This document shows, piece by piece, positions 24,310 through 33,145 of a stretch of DNA of 42,122 nt (its first letter is position 1; every line of letters begins with the position of its first letter). The translations under genes were made by a program, and so were the position numbers. A model generated the notes under the pieces. The model did not search any database, had not been told where the DNA came from, and was given only the letters and a program-made list of their open reading frames with translations. Origin of the DNA: an uncultured Lachnospiraceae bacterium. Lineage in GTDB: Bacteria; Bacillota; Clostridia; Lachnospirales; Lachnospiraceae. Where the stretch lies: the NCBI GenBank assembly GCA_910586275.1, contig CAJUIM010000012.1:1-42122 (forward strand), given 5' to 3'.

Positions 24310-26175
24310 TCATCTCATCGCCCGCATAGCATTCAATATGGCGATAACCGCCACGCCTACATCGGCAAACACCGCAGCCCACATGGAGGCCATTCCCAAT
24401 GCGGCAAGCAGCAGCACAAGCACCTTTACACCGATGGCAAATACAATATTCTGCTTCACAATTCCCAATGTTTTCTTCGAAATCTGTATTGCGCGTACAA
24501 TTTTCGACGGTTCGTCGGTCATAATCACCACATCTGCCGCTTCAATCGCCGCATCGGACCCGAGACCTCCCATGGCTACGCCGATATCCGCCCTGGCCAG
24601 CACCGGTGCGTCATTGATGCCGTCACCTACAAAAATCAGCTTCCCTTTCTCGGATTTTGCCGCAATCAGCCGCTCCACCAGATCCACCTTATCACCCGGC
24701 AAAAGTTCGGAGTATACTTCCGGCACGCCCAGCTTTGCTGCCACATAATCCGCCGTCCGTTTCCTGTCCCCTGTCAGCATGACAATCTTTTTCATCCCGG
24801 CGGCCTTGAAACCGTCCACCGCTTCCTTCGCATCCGTTTTCACTTCATCCGCAATGACGATATACCCTAAATATGCCCCGTCTTCTGCCACATGCACCAC
24901 AGTTCCGATTTCTTCCACATTTTCCGGCTCCAAACCCTGCTTCCGCATCAGTTTGTCATTACCGGCATAGATATTTTTTCCGTCCAGTACCGCACAGACA
25001 CCATGCCCCGCAAGTTCTTCCACACTGCCTACCCGCGCAGCGTCGATTCCCTTCCCCCGCGTCAGATAAGCTTCCTCCAAGGAACGGGAAATCGGATGGT
25101 TGGAATAGCTTTCCGCATACGCTGCCTTTTCCAGCAGTTCCTCTTCCTTGATCCCCTCCGCCGGAACCAGCTTGTTCACGGAAAAAGTCCCCTTGGTGAG
25201 CGTTCCCGTTTTATCCATCACTACCATTTCCGCATCCGCAAGAGCCTCCAGATAATTGCTTCCTTTAATCAATATCCCGGATTTTCCGGCACCTCCCAAA
25301 CCTCCGAAGAAGCTAAGCGGAATACTGATTACCAATGCACAGGGACAGGAAATCACAAGGAAACTCAATGCCCGGTATATCCATACCTGCCAGCCGCCCC
25401 CTGCCGCCAAAGGCGGGATAACTGCCAAAAGCACGGCACAGCCTACTACGATGGGCGTATAATATCTGGCAAACTTGGTAATGAAATGTTCCGCCTCCGA
25501 CTTCTTGCTGCTGGCATTTTCCACCAAATCCAATATTTTGGCCACCGTTGATTCGCCGAAATTCTTGCTTACTTCTACCTCCAGCACACCGGATAAATTC
25601 ACGCAGCCGCTTATGACGCCGTCCCCCGTCTCCACATCCCGCGGAATGCTTTCCCCGGTCAGTGCCATGGTATCCAAGGAGGAACTTCCCTTCAGAACCA
25701 CTCCGTCCAAAGGAATCCGCTCCCCCGGCTTTATCAGAATCCTTTCCCCGATTTCCACTTCCTCCGGTGCCACTTCTGCCGTTTCCCCGTTCCGGATTAC
25801 ATTGGCGCTGTCCGGCCGGATATCCATCAATGCCGCAATGGACTTTCTGGATTTATTCACCGCAAAGGACTGAAAGCACTCCCCAACCTGATAAAAGAGC
25901 ATAACCGCCACCGCCTCCGGATAATCCCCTACGAAAAAAGCCCCTACCGTGGCAATCATCATCAAAAAATTCTCGTCAAAGACCTGCCCGTGCCCGATAT
26001 TCATCACCGCATTTTTCACCACATCCCCGCCAATCACAAGATAAGCAGCAAGGAATAAAACCAGTGAAATATATCCGTTCATGCCGGGAACCAAATGGGA
26101 CAGCAGCACTGCCGCAAAATAAACCGCAGCCCCCATTGCCACCCGCCTTATCCTTTTTTTCAGTTTTTTACTCAT
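24310..26175 (-). CDS. Zn/Cd/Pb-type P1B ATPase lacking an N-terminal metal-binding domain
   Basis: This 621-residue heavy-metal exporter begins directly with the membrane region. Motifs in order are TGES (173-176), CPC (277-279), Asp321 in DKTGTLT, HP (360-361) and GDGINDAP (517-524). The late membrane helix carries FADVGVAVIAILNAMR, the Asp-containing signature of Zn/Cd/Pb exporters. The usual N-terminal HMA domain is a separate gene just upstream. It is the last gene of an ArsR-HMA-ATPase operon. CadA or ZntA are the nearest named relatives; which metal is exported cannot be told. Confidence 0.92.
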   Translation of the reverse strand: MSKKLKKRIRRVAMGAAVYFAAVLLSHLVPGMNGYISLVLFLAAYLVIGGDVVKNAVMNIGHGQVFDENFLMMIATVGAFFVGDYPEAVAVMLFYQVGECFQSFAVNKSRKSIAALMDIRPDSANVIRNGETAEVAPEEVEIGERILIKPGERIPLDGVVLKGSSSLDTMALTGESIPRDVETGDGVISGCVNLSGVLEVEVSKNFGESTVAKILDLVENASSKKSEAEHFITKFARYYTPIVVGCAVLLAVIPPLAAGGGWQVWIYRALSFLVISCPCALVISIPLSFFGGLGGAGKSGILIKGSNYLEALADAEMVVMDKTGTLTKGTFSVNKLVPAEGIKEEELLEKAAYAESYSNHPISRSLEEAYLTRGKGIDAARVGSVEELAGHGVCAVLDGKNIYAGNDKLMRKQGLEPENVEEIGTVVHVAEDGAYLGYIVIADEVKTDAKEAVDGFKAAGMKKIVMLTGDRKRTADYVAAKLGVPEVYSELLPGDKVDLVERLIAAKSEKGKLIFVGDGINDAPVLARADIGVAMGGLGSDAAIEAADVVIMTDEPSKIVRAIQISKKTLGIVKQNIVFAIGVKVLVLLLAALGMASMWAAVFADVGVAVIAILNAMRAMR

Positions 26176-26207
26176 ATCTATCCCCTCCGGCGATCCCTTA
26201 TTCCGCC

Positions 26208-26429
26208 CTATTTTTCTACCACTTCCACATCCGGCTCAAACTTCTTCACAACCTTCTTTATTTCTTTGGTAATCTTATCCGCCTTCGCATCCTCCACTTC
26301 CACCACCAGCTTCTGCGTCAGAAAAGTCACCGTGCTGCTTGTGACCCCGGCCAGCTTTCCTACCGCAGCCTCAATTTCTCCTGCGCAATGCGCACAATCC
26401 AAATCTTCCAAAATATAAGTTTTCCTCAT
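26208..26429 (-). CDS. Stand-alone heavy-metal-associated (HMA) domain protein
   Basis: The 73-residue ferredoxin-like HMA protein carries a CAHC metal motif at 12-15 preceded by Asp (DLDCAHC), the form typical of Zn/Cd ATPase HMA domains rather than the GMxCxxC of copper. It is encoded 32 bases before the HMA-less ATPase and likely replaces that protein's missing N-terminal domain, delivering or sensing Zn/Cd. GAGGAGGAAAAAGAA precedes the ATG. Confidence 0.88.
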   Translation of the reverse strand: MRKTYILEDLDCAHCAGEIEAAVGKLAGVTSSTVTFLTQKLVVEVEDAKADKITKEIKKVVKKFEPDVEVVEK

Positions 26430-26476
26430 TTCTTTTTCCTCCTCTGGTTTTCTAAAATTTTACACCGCACAACACA

Positions 26477-26848
26477 CTACTCTTCCTCAATGTGATCCAG
26501 CCCTTGGCTCAGTATCGCCTTAATATGCCCGTCTGCCAAAGAATAAAAAACCGTCTTTCCTTCCCGCCTGTTCCTCACCAAATCCATCTGCTTCAATGTA
26601 CGCAGCTGATGGGAAATTGCCGACTGGGTCATATTCAGTATCCCTGCCAGATCGCATACACACATCTCGGAACACATCAGTACATAAAGTATTTTAATCC
26701 TTGTGGAATCCGCAAATACCTTAAAAAAATCAGCCAGATCATACAGCTTATCTTCTTCCGGCATCTGCTCATTCACGACTGCCACGATATCCTCATGTAC
26801 ATGGATATATTCGCAGCGTTCAATAGGGTCTTCCTCTTTCCTGCGCAC
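26477..26848 (-). CDS. ArsR/SmtB-family metal-sensing repressor (CadC-like)
   Basis: The 123-residue winged-helix repressor carries the CadC-type alpha-3 metal motif SEMCVCDLAGIL (Cys63, Cys65) and an N-terminal Cys12 with His16 and His18 in RCEYIHVHED that can complete the site. The recognition helix is QSAISHQLRTLKQMDLV. Zn, Cd or Pb binding would lift repression. It starts with GTG, with GGAGGGCGGCAG directly upstream. It is the first gene of the operon and its probable operator lies 124 bases upstream. Confidence 0.92.
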   Translation of the reverse strand: MRRKEEDPIERCEYIHVHEDIVAVVNEQMPEEDKLYDLADFFKVFADSTRIKILYVLMCSEMCVCDLAGILNMTQSAISHQLRTLKQMDLVRNRREGKTVFYSLADGHIKAILSQGLDHIEEE

Positions 26849-26971
26849 CTGCCGCCCTCCTTTTCCCGGAACCTGTCTGAAAAATCATTTCTTTCTTCTT
26901 AAACTCCTATCATTTATGACGAGCCTCCTGCAGAAAACATTTTTCACCGCACCGTATGACTCCGCTTTTAT

Positions 26972-27023
26972 ATATGAACAACTGCTCATATGTTCATTAT
27001 ATCATGTATTTCAAATATGTCAA
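26972..27023 (-). promoter_or_regulatory. Promoter and ArsR-type operator of the Zn/Cd resistance operon
   Basis: On the minus strand a perfect TTGACA (27023-27018) and a perfect TATAAT (27001-26996) stand 16 bases apart. Immediately downstream, at the expected transcription start, lies ATATGAACA-AC-TGCTCATAT (26972-26991), an inverted repeat with one mismatch of the usual ArsR/SmtB form. A bound repressor would block initiation. The leader to the GTG start is about 140 bases. Confidence 0.75.
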
Positions 27024-27051
27024 CTGCCAAAATAAGAAATGTCAGATCCAT

Positions 27052-27077
27052 GGAAATCAATGTTCGGTTTCATACCT
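27052..27077 (+). repeat. 26-base dispersed repeat, copy 1
   Basis: It starts GGAAATCAATGTTCGG and ends YATRCCT. It matches 28300-28325 with three transitions in 26 bases. It lies just upstream of the metal operon promoter. No function is evident. Confidence 0.6.
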
Positions 27078-27139
27078 ACTCCGTTGTTTTGGCGGAACGT
27101 ATCGCAACCACCGGCATAATCCGGCATGGGATCCGGTAC

Positions 27140-27217
27140 GCATGCGGAGGCAGAAGGGCACGCAAAAACAGAAGGGCATGCCCTTCTGCTTCTGCGTGCC
27201 CTTCTGCCTCCGCATGC
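27140..27217. repeat. Large near-perfect palindrome built from 18-base repeats, downstream of the EamA gene
   Basis: Arms of 24 bases at 27140-27163 and 27194-27217 are perfectly complementary. Inside, after a 5-by-5 mismatch, CAGAAGGGCATGCCCTTCTG is itself a perfect palindrome. The right side also forms three 18-base tandem units (CCCTTCTGCNTCYGCRTG type) over 27181-27234. It lies just beyond the EamA stop codon on the minus strand and could act as a strong 3' hairpin, but no T-run follows. Confidence 0.8.
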
Positions 27218-27242
27218 CTTTCCGTCTCTGCGTACCCGTGTC

Positions 27243-27656
27243 TCAGATCACCATCACCAATGTCCCGGCAGTAATCAGCACGGCTCCCACCAACGATTTT
27301 GCGGTAAAGCTTTCGTGCAGAAAGACAAATGCCAATACCAACGTAATAACAACACTCAGCTTATCAACCGGCACTACTTTGGAAGCTTCCCCCATCTGAA
27401 GTGCCTTATAATAACAGAGCCAAGAGGCTCCGGTAGCCAGTCCCGAAAGAATAAGGAATATCCAGCTTTTCCTGCCGATTCCGGCCAGCCCTTTCTGCGC
27501 CCCGGTGACAAACACCATCATCCATGCCATTGCCAACACTACCACGGTTCTGATTGCCGTAGCAAGATTGGAATTCACCCCTTCTATGCCGACTTTGGCA
27601 AGTATGGAAGTCAGTGCCGCAAATATTGCGGATAAAATTGCAAATAAAAACCACAT
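27243..27656 (-). CDS. Half-size EamA-family transporter
   Basis: The 137-residue membrane protein is a single EamA (DMT superfamily) repeat with about five transmembrane helices: FAILSAIFAALTSILAKVGIEG at the start, and the conserved YYKALQMGEASKVVPVDKLS and ITLVLAFVFLHE in the second half. Full DMT exporters have two such repeats; single-repeat forms are presumed to work as dimers. Substrate is unknown. AAGGAG nine bases before ATG 27656 sets the start. Confidence 0.88.
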   Translation of the reverse strand: MWFLFAILSAIFAALTSILAKVGIEGVNSNLATAIRTVVVLAMAWMMVFVTGAQKGLAGIGRKSWIFLILSGLATGASWLCYYKALQMGEASKVVPVDKLSVVITLVLAFVFLHESFTAKSLVGAVLITAGTLVMVI

Positions 27657-27710
27657 ATCACAAATCTCCTTCTTTTCTCCCCCGCCGCGCTCTCCGGCGG
27701 CCATATAAAT

Positions 27711-28115
27711 TTATTGATTTCCCGCATAACACCATTTTGCGATTGCTTGAATCAGTTCCAGCGGCAGCGGCTTACTGTAAGGGAATTGCACGGTTCCCTT
27801 ACTAGTCTTATATTCCTTCAGCCGATCCGCGAAAAATACCACTGCCTCTTCTCCGGGATATAAACCAATATGGTTTTTGTTTGCCGCAAAATGTATAATA
27901 TTGTGTTCTTTCCAATAAGTCGGCATGCCCCATGAAATGCGTTCCTGCGCTTCCGGAAGAGCCTCTCTTATGGTTTCCCGCACCTTGGCTAAAAAAGGGC
28001 GTGCATCTTCCGGCTGAGCCTGAATATATTCGTCTATTGTCTGCGGTGCTTTCCCGCAATAATGGGATTGATTGCGGTTTTTAAAACTACGTCCGCATTT
28101 TGTGCAAGTCCACAT
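27711..28115 (-). CDS. DUF1801 domain protein with an N-terminal zinc-ribbon-like segment
   Basis: The 134-residue protein begins MWTCTKCGRSFKNRNQSHYC, a Cys-x2-Cys and His/Cys arrangement like a zinc finger, followed by a DUF1801/YdhG-like domain (EERISWGMPTYWKEHNIIHFAA, then HIGLYPG and GTVQFPYSKPLP). Relatives include the B. subtilis YdhG iron-chaperone-like protein; function here is unproven. The start has AAAAAGGAGGAAAGAAT upstream. A possible promoter (TATACA, 17 bases, TATAAT) lies at 28277-28249 on the minus strand. Confidence 0.85.
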   Translation of the reverse strand: MWTCTKCGRSFKNRNQSHYCGKAPQTIDEYIQAQPEDARPFLAKVRETIREALPEAQERISWGMPTYWKEHNIIHFAANKNHIGLYPGEEAVVFFADRLKEYKTSKGTVQFPYSKPLPLELIQAIAKWCYAGNQ

Positions 28116-28299
28116 ATTCTTTCCTCCTTTTTCTGTCACGGCATTCCTGAATACAGTTTCTAGCACATCGTTGCGCAAGTCACTACACCAACCACTTGCC
28201 TGCTTTCCCCATTGCACAGGTCAAAAATCCTCAGCGCAGCCCGAGGATATTATACCACATCCCCCTATTTTTGTATATCATTAAGGAATCGGCTCCTAC

Positions 28300-28325
28300 G
28301 GAAATCAATGTTCGGCTTTATGCCT
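28300..28325 (+). repeat. 26-base dispersed repeat, copy 2
   Basis: It starts GGAAATCAATGTTCGG, like the copy at 27052-27077, with three differences in 26 bases. It lies directly upstream of the hemerythrin promoter. Confidence 0.6.
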
Positions 28326-28345
28326 GCGAGCCGCACCATTGCACC

Positions 28346-28374
28346 TTTACACATTTTGCCCCGTTTGGTATAAT
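28346..28374 (+). promoter_or_regulatory. Predicted promoter of the hemerythrin gene
   Basis: TTTACA (28346-28351) and a perfect TATAAT (28369-28374) are 17 bases apart. The start codon is at 28586, so the message would have a leader of roughly 205 bases. That is long enough for a regulatory structure, though I see no known riboswitch there. Confidence 0.65.
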
Positions 28375-28585
28375 ACAGTCATGTTTATAGGCCATGACAG
28401 CCTCCATATGCCATGGCAGCAGCAATTTCATTACATATATTATATTAGCGCATGCCCGGAACATCCTCTGCCTGCACACCGCAACCCGCGTGATTTTAAG
28501 CATACATCCATTAAACTCCCGCACGTTGCGGCGTATATCGGACAGAATGCATTTCTCAGGCACGCTGCAAGAAAGGACAATTGCA

Positions 28586-29422
28586 ATGTTTGAATTTACC
28601 GATGACTGTAAGATAGGAATAGAACAGGTGGACGAAGAACACAGATATCTTTTTGATATACTGAACAAGGCATATATCCTTGTAACTACGGACTACCACA
28701 GCGACTATTATCAGCGGCTGAAAGATATCATCTCGGAACTTGACCAATATGCCGAACAGCACTTTACCCACGAAGAAGAATATATGGCCAAAATCTGCGA
28801 TCCGGAGTTAATCCTCCAGCGTCCCCAGCATGCTTTCTTCCGTGAAAAAATACTTGAATTCGACCTGATCAATATTGACGACATGAAAGATCAGCAGCGG
28901 GTTCTCACCGACCTCGTAAGCTTTTTGGCAAAATGGCTTTACCGCCATATCCTCAGCAGCGACATCCTGATCGGGAAACTCCCTCCTCTGGAAGAATGGA
29001 TGGTAAAAGAAAACCCCTGCGAATTTACCGACGAATATTTAGTAGGCATTGAATTGATAGACAGGGAACATAAGGAACTTTTCCGCATTGTTGACAGAGC
29101 CAGCCAACTGGTTAAATCTTACGATGCATCCTCCGGATACGACAAAATCATTGCTATATTGGATGAACTGAAAGCTTATACCATCGATCATTTCGGCGAC
29201 GAGGAAGAATATATGGAAAGCATTCATTATGAAGGCCTTGCGGCACAGAAGCGGGCACATGAAGCCTTTATTGATAAGCTGGAAAATATTGATTTAAAAG
29301 AAGTAGACAGCAATCCGCAGGAATATCTGCAGAACCTGCTGGAATTTCTGCTCGGCTGGCTGATCAACCATATTCTTCATACAGACAAAAAGATACCAAA
29401 ATTAAATCAGGGCATGTCCTGA
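28586..29422 (+). CDS. Tandem two-domain hemerythrin-like protein
   Basis: The 278-residue cytoplasmic protein has two hemerythrin domains. Domain 1 ligands are His19, His59, Glu63, His82, His121 and Asp126; domain 2 ligands are His162, His202, Glu206, His225, His262 and Asp267. Bacteriohemerythrins bind O2 at a di-iron site or buffer iron. In both domains the position 15 residues after the bridging Glu, normally His (His73 of the classical protein), is Gln (Gln78 and Gln221). This could change the iron site. The start at 28586 has GAAAGGAC upstream; the upstream in-frame extension is not hemerythrin-like. A terminator follows. Confidence 0.9.
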   Translation: MFEFTDDCKIGIEQVDEEHRYLFDILNKAYILVTTDYHSDYYQRLKDIISELDQYAEQHFTHEEEYMAKICDPELILQRPQHAFFREKILEFDLINIDDMKDQQRVLTDLVSFLAKWLYRHILSSDILIGKLPPLEEWMVKENPCEFTDEYLVGIELIDREHKELFRIVDRASQLVKSYDASSGYDKIIAILDELKAYTIDHFGDEEEYMESIHYEGLAAQKRAHEAFIDKLENIDLKEVDSNPQEYLQNLLEFLLGWLINHILHTDKKIPKLNQGMS

Positions 29423-29512
29423 AAATGATTTCTGCCAAACATGCACCGCAATTCAGAACCGGAACCACGCAGAACAGAAGCTATGTAAGCTTTCACATTT
29501 CAAGCATCAAAA

Positions 29513-29567
29513 AGCCTGAAATCCCACATTCCATATTTATGGGGATTTCAGGCTGAATTTTATTTTC
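29513..29567 (+). terminator. Bidirectional intrinsic terminator
   Basis: AGCCTGAAATCCC (29513-29525) pairs perfectly with GGGATTTCAGGCT (29542-29554), followed by GAATTTTATTTT on the plus strand and a T-run (from AAAAAGCC) on the minus strand. It separates the convergent hemerythrin and hybrid kinase genes. Confidence 0.85.
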
Positions 29568-29590
29568 CCAAATTCGGCAATGTCCTTCGT

Positions 29591-32500
29591 TTATTTCAAG
29601 TATCTGCCAAGCATATCTATAAAGACATCCACATCCAACGGCTTTGCAATATGGGCATTCATTCCATTCTTTAACGCCGCCTCCTTATCCTCTTCCAACG
29701 CATTGGCAGTCATGGCAATAATGGGCAGATCCTTCACATCCTTCCTAGGCAGGTTCCGGATTGTCCTGGTTGCCTCATATCCGTTCATAATCGGCATCTG
29801 CACATCCATCAGGACCGCATCATAATAATTTTCCTCCGAATCCCTTACCATCGCCACCGCGTCCGTCCCGTCCGGTGCCGTCTCTACCAAAAAGCCGGTT
29901 TCCGTCAGTATCACTTCCGCAATTTCACGGTTCAGTTCAATGTCCTCTACCAGCAAGATGCGCTTTCCGCTGAAATCTGCCAATGTCCATGCTGCAACTT
30001 TATCCTCTTTATCGGACAGATTATTGGCTGCCAGCAATGCCGACTTCAGATCCGACATAAAGAGAGGCTTCGCACAGAATGCAGTTACCCCTGCCTCCTT
30101 TGCATCTTCCTCTATATCCGTCCAGTCATATGCCGTCAGGATAATAATAGGTGCCTCCTCCCCTACCGCACTGCGTATTCTCCGCGCCGTTTCCACGCCG
30201 CTGATTTCCGGCATCTGCCAATCAATAATATAAGTATGGTAAGAATCGCCTTCTTCCCTAGCCATCTGGGCACGGTATACCGCTTCCCTGCCCGATGTAG
30301 TCCACTCCGCCCGCAGGCCGATCTGCTTCAGCATCTTGCTCACGCTGTCGCATACATGGAAGTCATCATCCACTACCAATGCCCGCAGGCCGTGCAGTTC
30401 CTTAATCTGCTCTGCATTTTTCTCCACATCCTGCAGCTTCAGGCTTAATTCTACGGTAAAGATGCTTCCTTTGCCCATTTCACTCTCAACGGATATGACG
30501 CCGCCCATCATCTCTACAATGTTCTTTGTAATCGCCATCCCTAAGCCGGTTCCCTGGATACCGCTCTGCGTCGTTGTAACCTCCCTTTCAAACGGCTCAA
30601 AAATATGCTCCACAAATTCTTTGGACATACCGATGCCGTTGTCCTTAATGACAAAAATATAATCCCCATATCCATGACGGAACGTGGTTTTCTGCATAAT
30701 GCGGAAAGTTATGGTGCCGCCTGCCGGCGTATATTTTACCGCGTTGCTCAGCAGATTGATGAATACCTGATTCAGTTTCAGGGCATCCGCCACCACATCT
30801 TCATTTGCCACTTCAAAAGTATCAATGAAAAGTTCCAGCTGTTTTGCCTTCACCTGCGGCTGGATAATATTTACCAAATTGTGCATCAGTTCGGAAATAT
30901 TGCACTCCTGCTCCTTAATCTGTACCTTTCCGCTTTCGATCCGGCTCATATCCAGAATGTCGTTAATAAGGCTGAGCAGATGGTTGCTTGAAGAAAGAAC
31001 CTTCTGCAGGCAGTCTTTTACCTGTTCCTTATTATCTATATGGCTCACGGCAATCGTGGTAAATCCTATGATTGCATTCATCGGCGTACGGATATCATGG
31101 GACATATTGGAAAGGAAAGTGGTCTTTGCACGGTTGGCATGCTGCGCCTGCATCAAAGCATCCTGCAGAGCCTGCGTCTGTTCCCTCTGCTTCCGGACCT
31201 GCCCCGTGATTTCCTTTGCCAATACCATTGCAATAATGTCGCCGGTAACGTCATCCTGCGTCATAATAAAGGACTGCCGGACACAAATCTGCTCATCCGC
31301 AGAATCCTTCCCCCAATATTCTGCCACCACTTCCTTGTCACCCTGCCGGAACCGTTCTGACAGATACCCTATGTTTGCCGTCGCCAAATAATCTTCCAAC
31401 GACTCTCTCAATATGAAATGTTCCCATTTCTTAAAACACTCGGAAGCACTGCACGGTGCTTCCAGCCCGGCTTTCTCCAGCAGGGATATCTGTTGTCCGT
31501 TCAGCGTGCATAAAACATCCTGCTCAATCAGATCCTTTGTCAGGTTTATTTCAAAATTACAGAAAGCATTGGATGTAATCGCAATCCTATACTGTTTTTC
31601 CTTACGGTTTGCCAAAGCCATCTTCGCCCGGATACGCAATTCTTTTTCCTTCACTTCCGTAATATTCTGACGGGTAAATAAAACTTTGCAGGCTTTTCCG
31701 TCCTTTCTTTCCAGACAGATTACATTGGCATGTTCCCATTCCATCCTGTCCCCACGACGCACATAACACTCCAGACGCAAATCTTCCTGTCCGTCCAAGG
31801 CCTCAATAATTGCCTCTTTCTCAATCTGTGCCGCAAACTCCTGCCGGTCTTTTTCCTCCGCCAAGATGGAACACAGATGTTCCGCATAATCCTCATATCT
31901 GCCCGTGGTTTCCAAGCCTACGTTTTCCGGTCTGGTCCCGGCCAGATACTGGTACGTCCCCGCTTCCAGATCTACCATATTGAAACGGGTAAACAAGGTG
32001 TTCACGCCGCTTATAATATAGCCCATTTCCCGATTTTCCCGCTCCAGCCTCTTCTTTTCCCTGCCTGCCTGAATAATCACTGCCACAATGTATACGGCAA
32101 ACATACCGACCAGCATCATTTCCAATTGGATTCCAACCCAGTTCTCTTCCTTAATCATAGCCTGCGTAACACTTTCCGGAAAAGTCTGCACAAGAATATA
32201 ATCATGGTCAGGAAGATGTTTCACACAGATATTGTCCGTCTGGCTTCTGACGCTGCACACCAATATGCCTTCTTCGTTATTGTCCAACAGGCGCTGAACA
32301 TCATTTGCGGAAGCTTCGTCGATTACCTCGGTACTTACCAATGTTTCCAGCAAATCCTCCCCATAAGCCATGCCGTCGGAACTTGCAATCACCCTCCCGT
32401 CCGGCATACAGAGATATACCCCTGCTTCCTCCCCGAAATATGTAGTATGAAGCATATTTTTCAGATATTCCTCCGCCAGATATGCCCCCCTGAGCACCCC

Positions 32501-32983
32501 TATGATTTCCCCGCCGCTATAGACAGGCGCATAAAAACATGCCATAGTCTCGTCAAAAAGATGAGGCTCAAAAATAATGGATATGCCGCTGTTTCCGCCG
32601 ATGCCGTCCGTATAAAAGCTTCGGTCCGTCACATCCGACGTCCTTCCGTCGGAAGCATAGTCCATACCGTTCAGATCCGTGAACAACAATGCGTCAAATC
32701 TGGAGTTAGCCTCCATTTCCTTCAGCATCTGTGCGCTGATTGACGTCTCCGTCAGGCTCTCTCCCAGAAAATAAGTATATGCATTGACCAATCTCTTCGC
32801 ATTCTTCAGCTCATCGTTTATCTGTACGACCTTCAGCCTCGCGGAATCCTCCGCATAATTTTTATTTCTTTCCTCCATGCGCTTACTGTTATTTGCAGAA
32901 TGCCAATGGAACAAAAGAACAATAGCCGCCAAAAGAATCAATACATAAGTTATTTTCTGCAGCGTTCCCTTTTTTCCTTTCAT
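29591..32983 (-). CDS. Hybrid sensor histidine kinase with dCache-like sensor and two receiver domains
   Basis: The 1130-residue inner-membrane protein has a transmembrane helix at about 12-27, an extracytoplasmic dCache-like sensor to about 280, a second helix near 285-305 and PAS-like regions at about 320-445 and 465-595. HisKA follows with His629 (NMSHDIRTPM), then an ATPase domain with NLLSNAVKYT, DNGIGM and GTGLGM. Two receiver domains end the protein, with Asp921 (IIDWQMP) and Asp1060 (LMDVQMP), both intact. No HPt domain is present, so a separate phosphotransfer partner is expected. GGGAGGAGACC precedes the ATG. The ligand is unknown. Confidence 0.9.
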   Translation of the reverse strand: MKGKKGTLQKITYVLILLAAIVLLFHWHSANNSKRMEERNKNYAEDSARLKVVQINDELKNAKRLVNAYTYFLGESLTETSISAQMLKEMEANSRFDALLFTDLNGMDYASDGRTSDVTDRSFYTDGIGGNSGISIIFEPHLFDETMACFYAPVYSGGEIIGVLRGAYLAEEYLKNMLHTTYFGEEAGVYLCMPDGRVIASSDGMAYGEDLLETLVSTEVIDEASANDVQRLLDNNEEGILVCSVRSQTDNICVKHLPDHDYILVQTFPESVTQAMIKEENWVGIQLEMMLVGMFAVYIVAVIIQAGREKKRLERENREMGYIISGVNTLFTRFNMVDLEAGTYQYLAGTRPENVGLETTGRYEDYAEHLCSILAEEKDRQEFAAQIEKEAIIEALDGQEDLRLECYVRRGDRMEWEHANVICLERKDGKACKVLFTRQNITEVKEKELRIRAKMALANRKEKQYRIAITSNAFCNFEINLTKDLIEQDVLCTLNGQQISLLEKAGLEAPCSASECFKKWEHFILRESLEDYLATANIGYLSERFRQGDKEVVAEYWGKDSADEQICVRQSFIMTQDDVTGDIIAMVLAKEITGQVRKQREQTQALQDALMQAQHANRAKTTFLSNMSHDIRTPMNAIIGFTTIAVSHIDNKEQVKDCLQKVLSSSNHLLSLINDILDMSRIESGKVQIKEQECNISELMHNLVNIIQPQVKAKQLELFIDTFEVANEDVVADALKLNQVFINLLSNAVKYTPAGGTITFRIMQKTTFRHGYGDYIFVIKDNGIGMSKEFVEHIFEPFEREVTTTQSGIQGTGLGMAITKNIVEMMGGVISVESEMGKGSIFTVELSLKLQDVEKNAEQIKELHGLRALVVDDDFHVCDSVSKMLKQIGLRAEWTTSGREAVYRAQMAREEGDSYHTYIIDWQMPEISGVETARRIRSAVGEEAPIIILTAYDWTDIEEDAKEAGVTAFCAKPLFMSDLKSALLAANNLSDKEDKVAAWTLADFSGKRILLVEDIELNREIAEVILTETGFLVETAPDGTDAVAMVRDSEENYYDAVLMDVQMPIMNGYEATRTIRNLPRKDVKDLPIIAMTANALEEDKEAALKNGMNAHIAKPLDVDVFIDMLGRYLK

Positions 32984-33145
32984 AAAAGGTCTCCTCCCTA
33001 AACAACATTCCCCATCTCGTTGCAGACATACTCCCTCCCGGCCGGTTCCGCCTTCCCTGCCGTCCCCCTAAATGCCCCGTCAACGATATCCTTTTATGAG
33101 TATACCACAAATCCCTATGCAATTATAGTATAAAATAAATCAATT

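Noticed and set aside
28227..28248. Leader attenuator for the DUF1801 gene
   Set aside because: The hairpin abuts the -10 box, so it would not be fully transcribed from that promoter.
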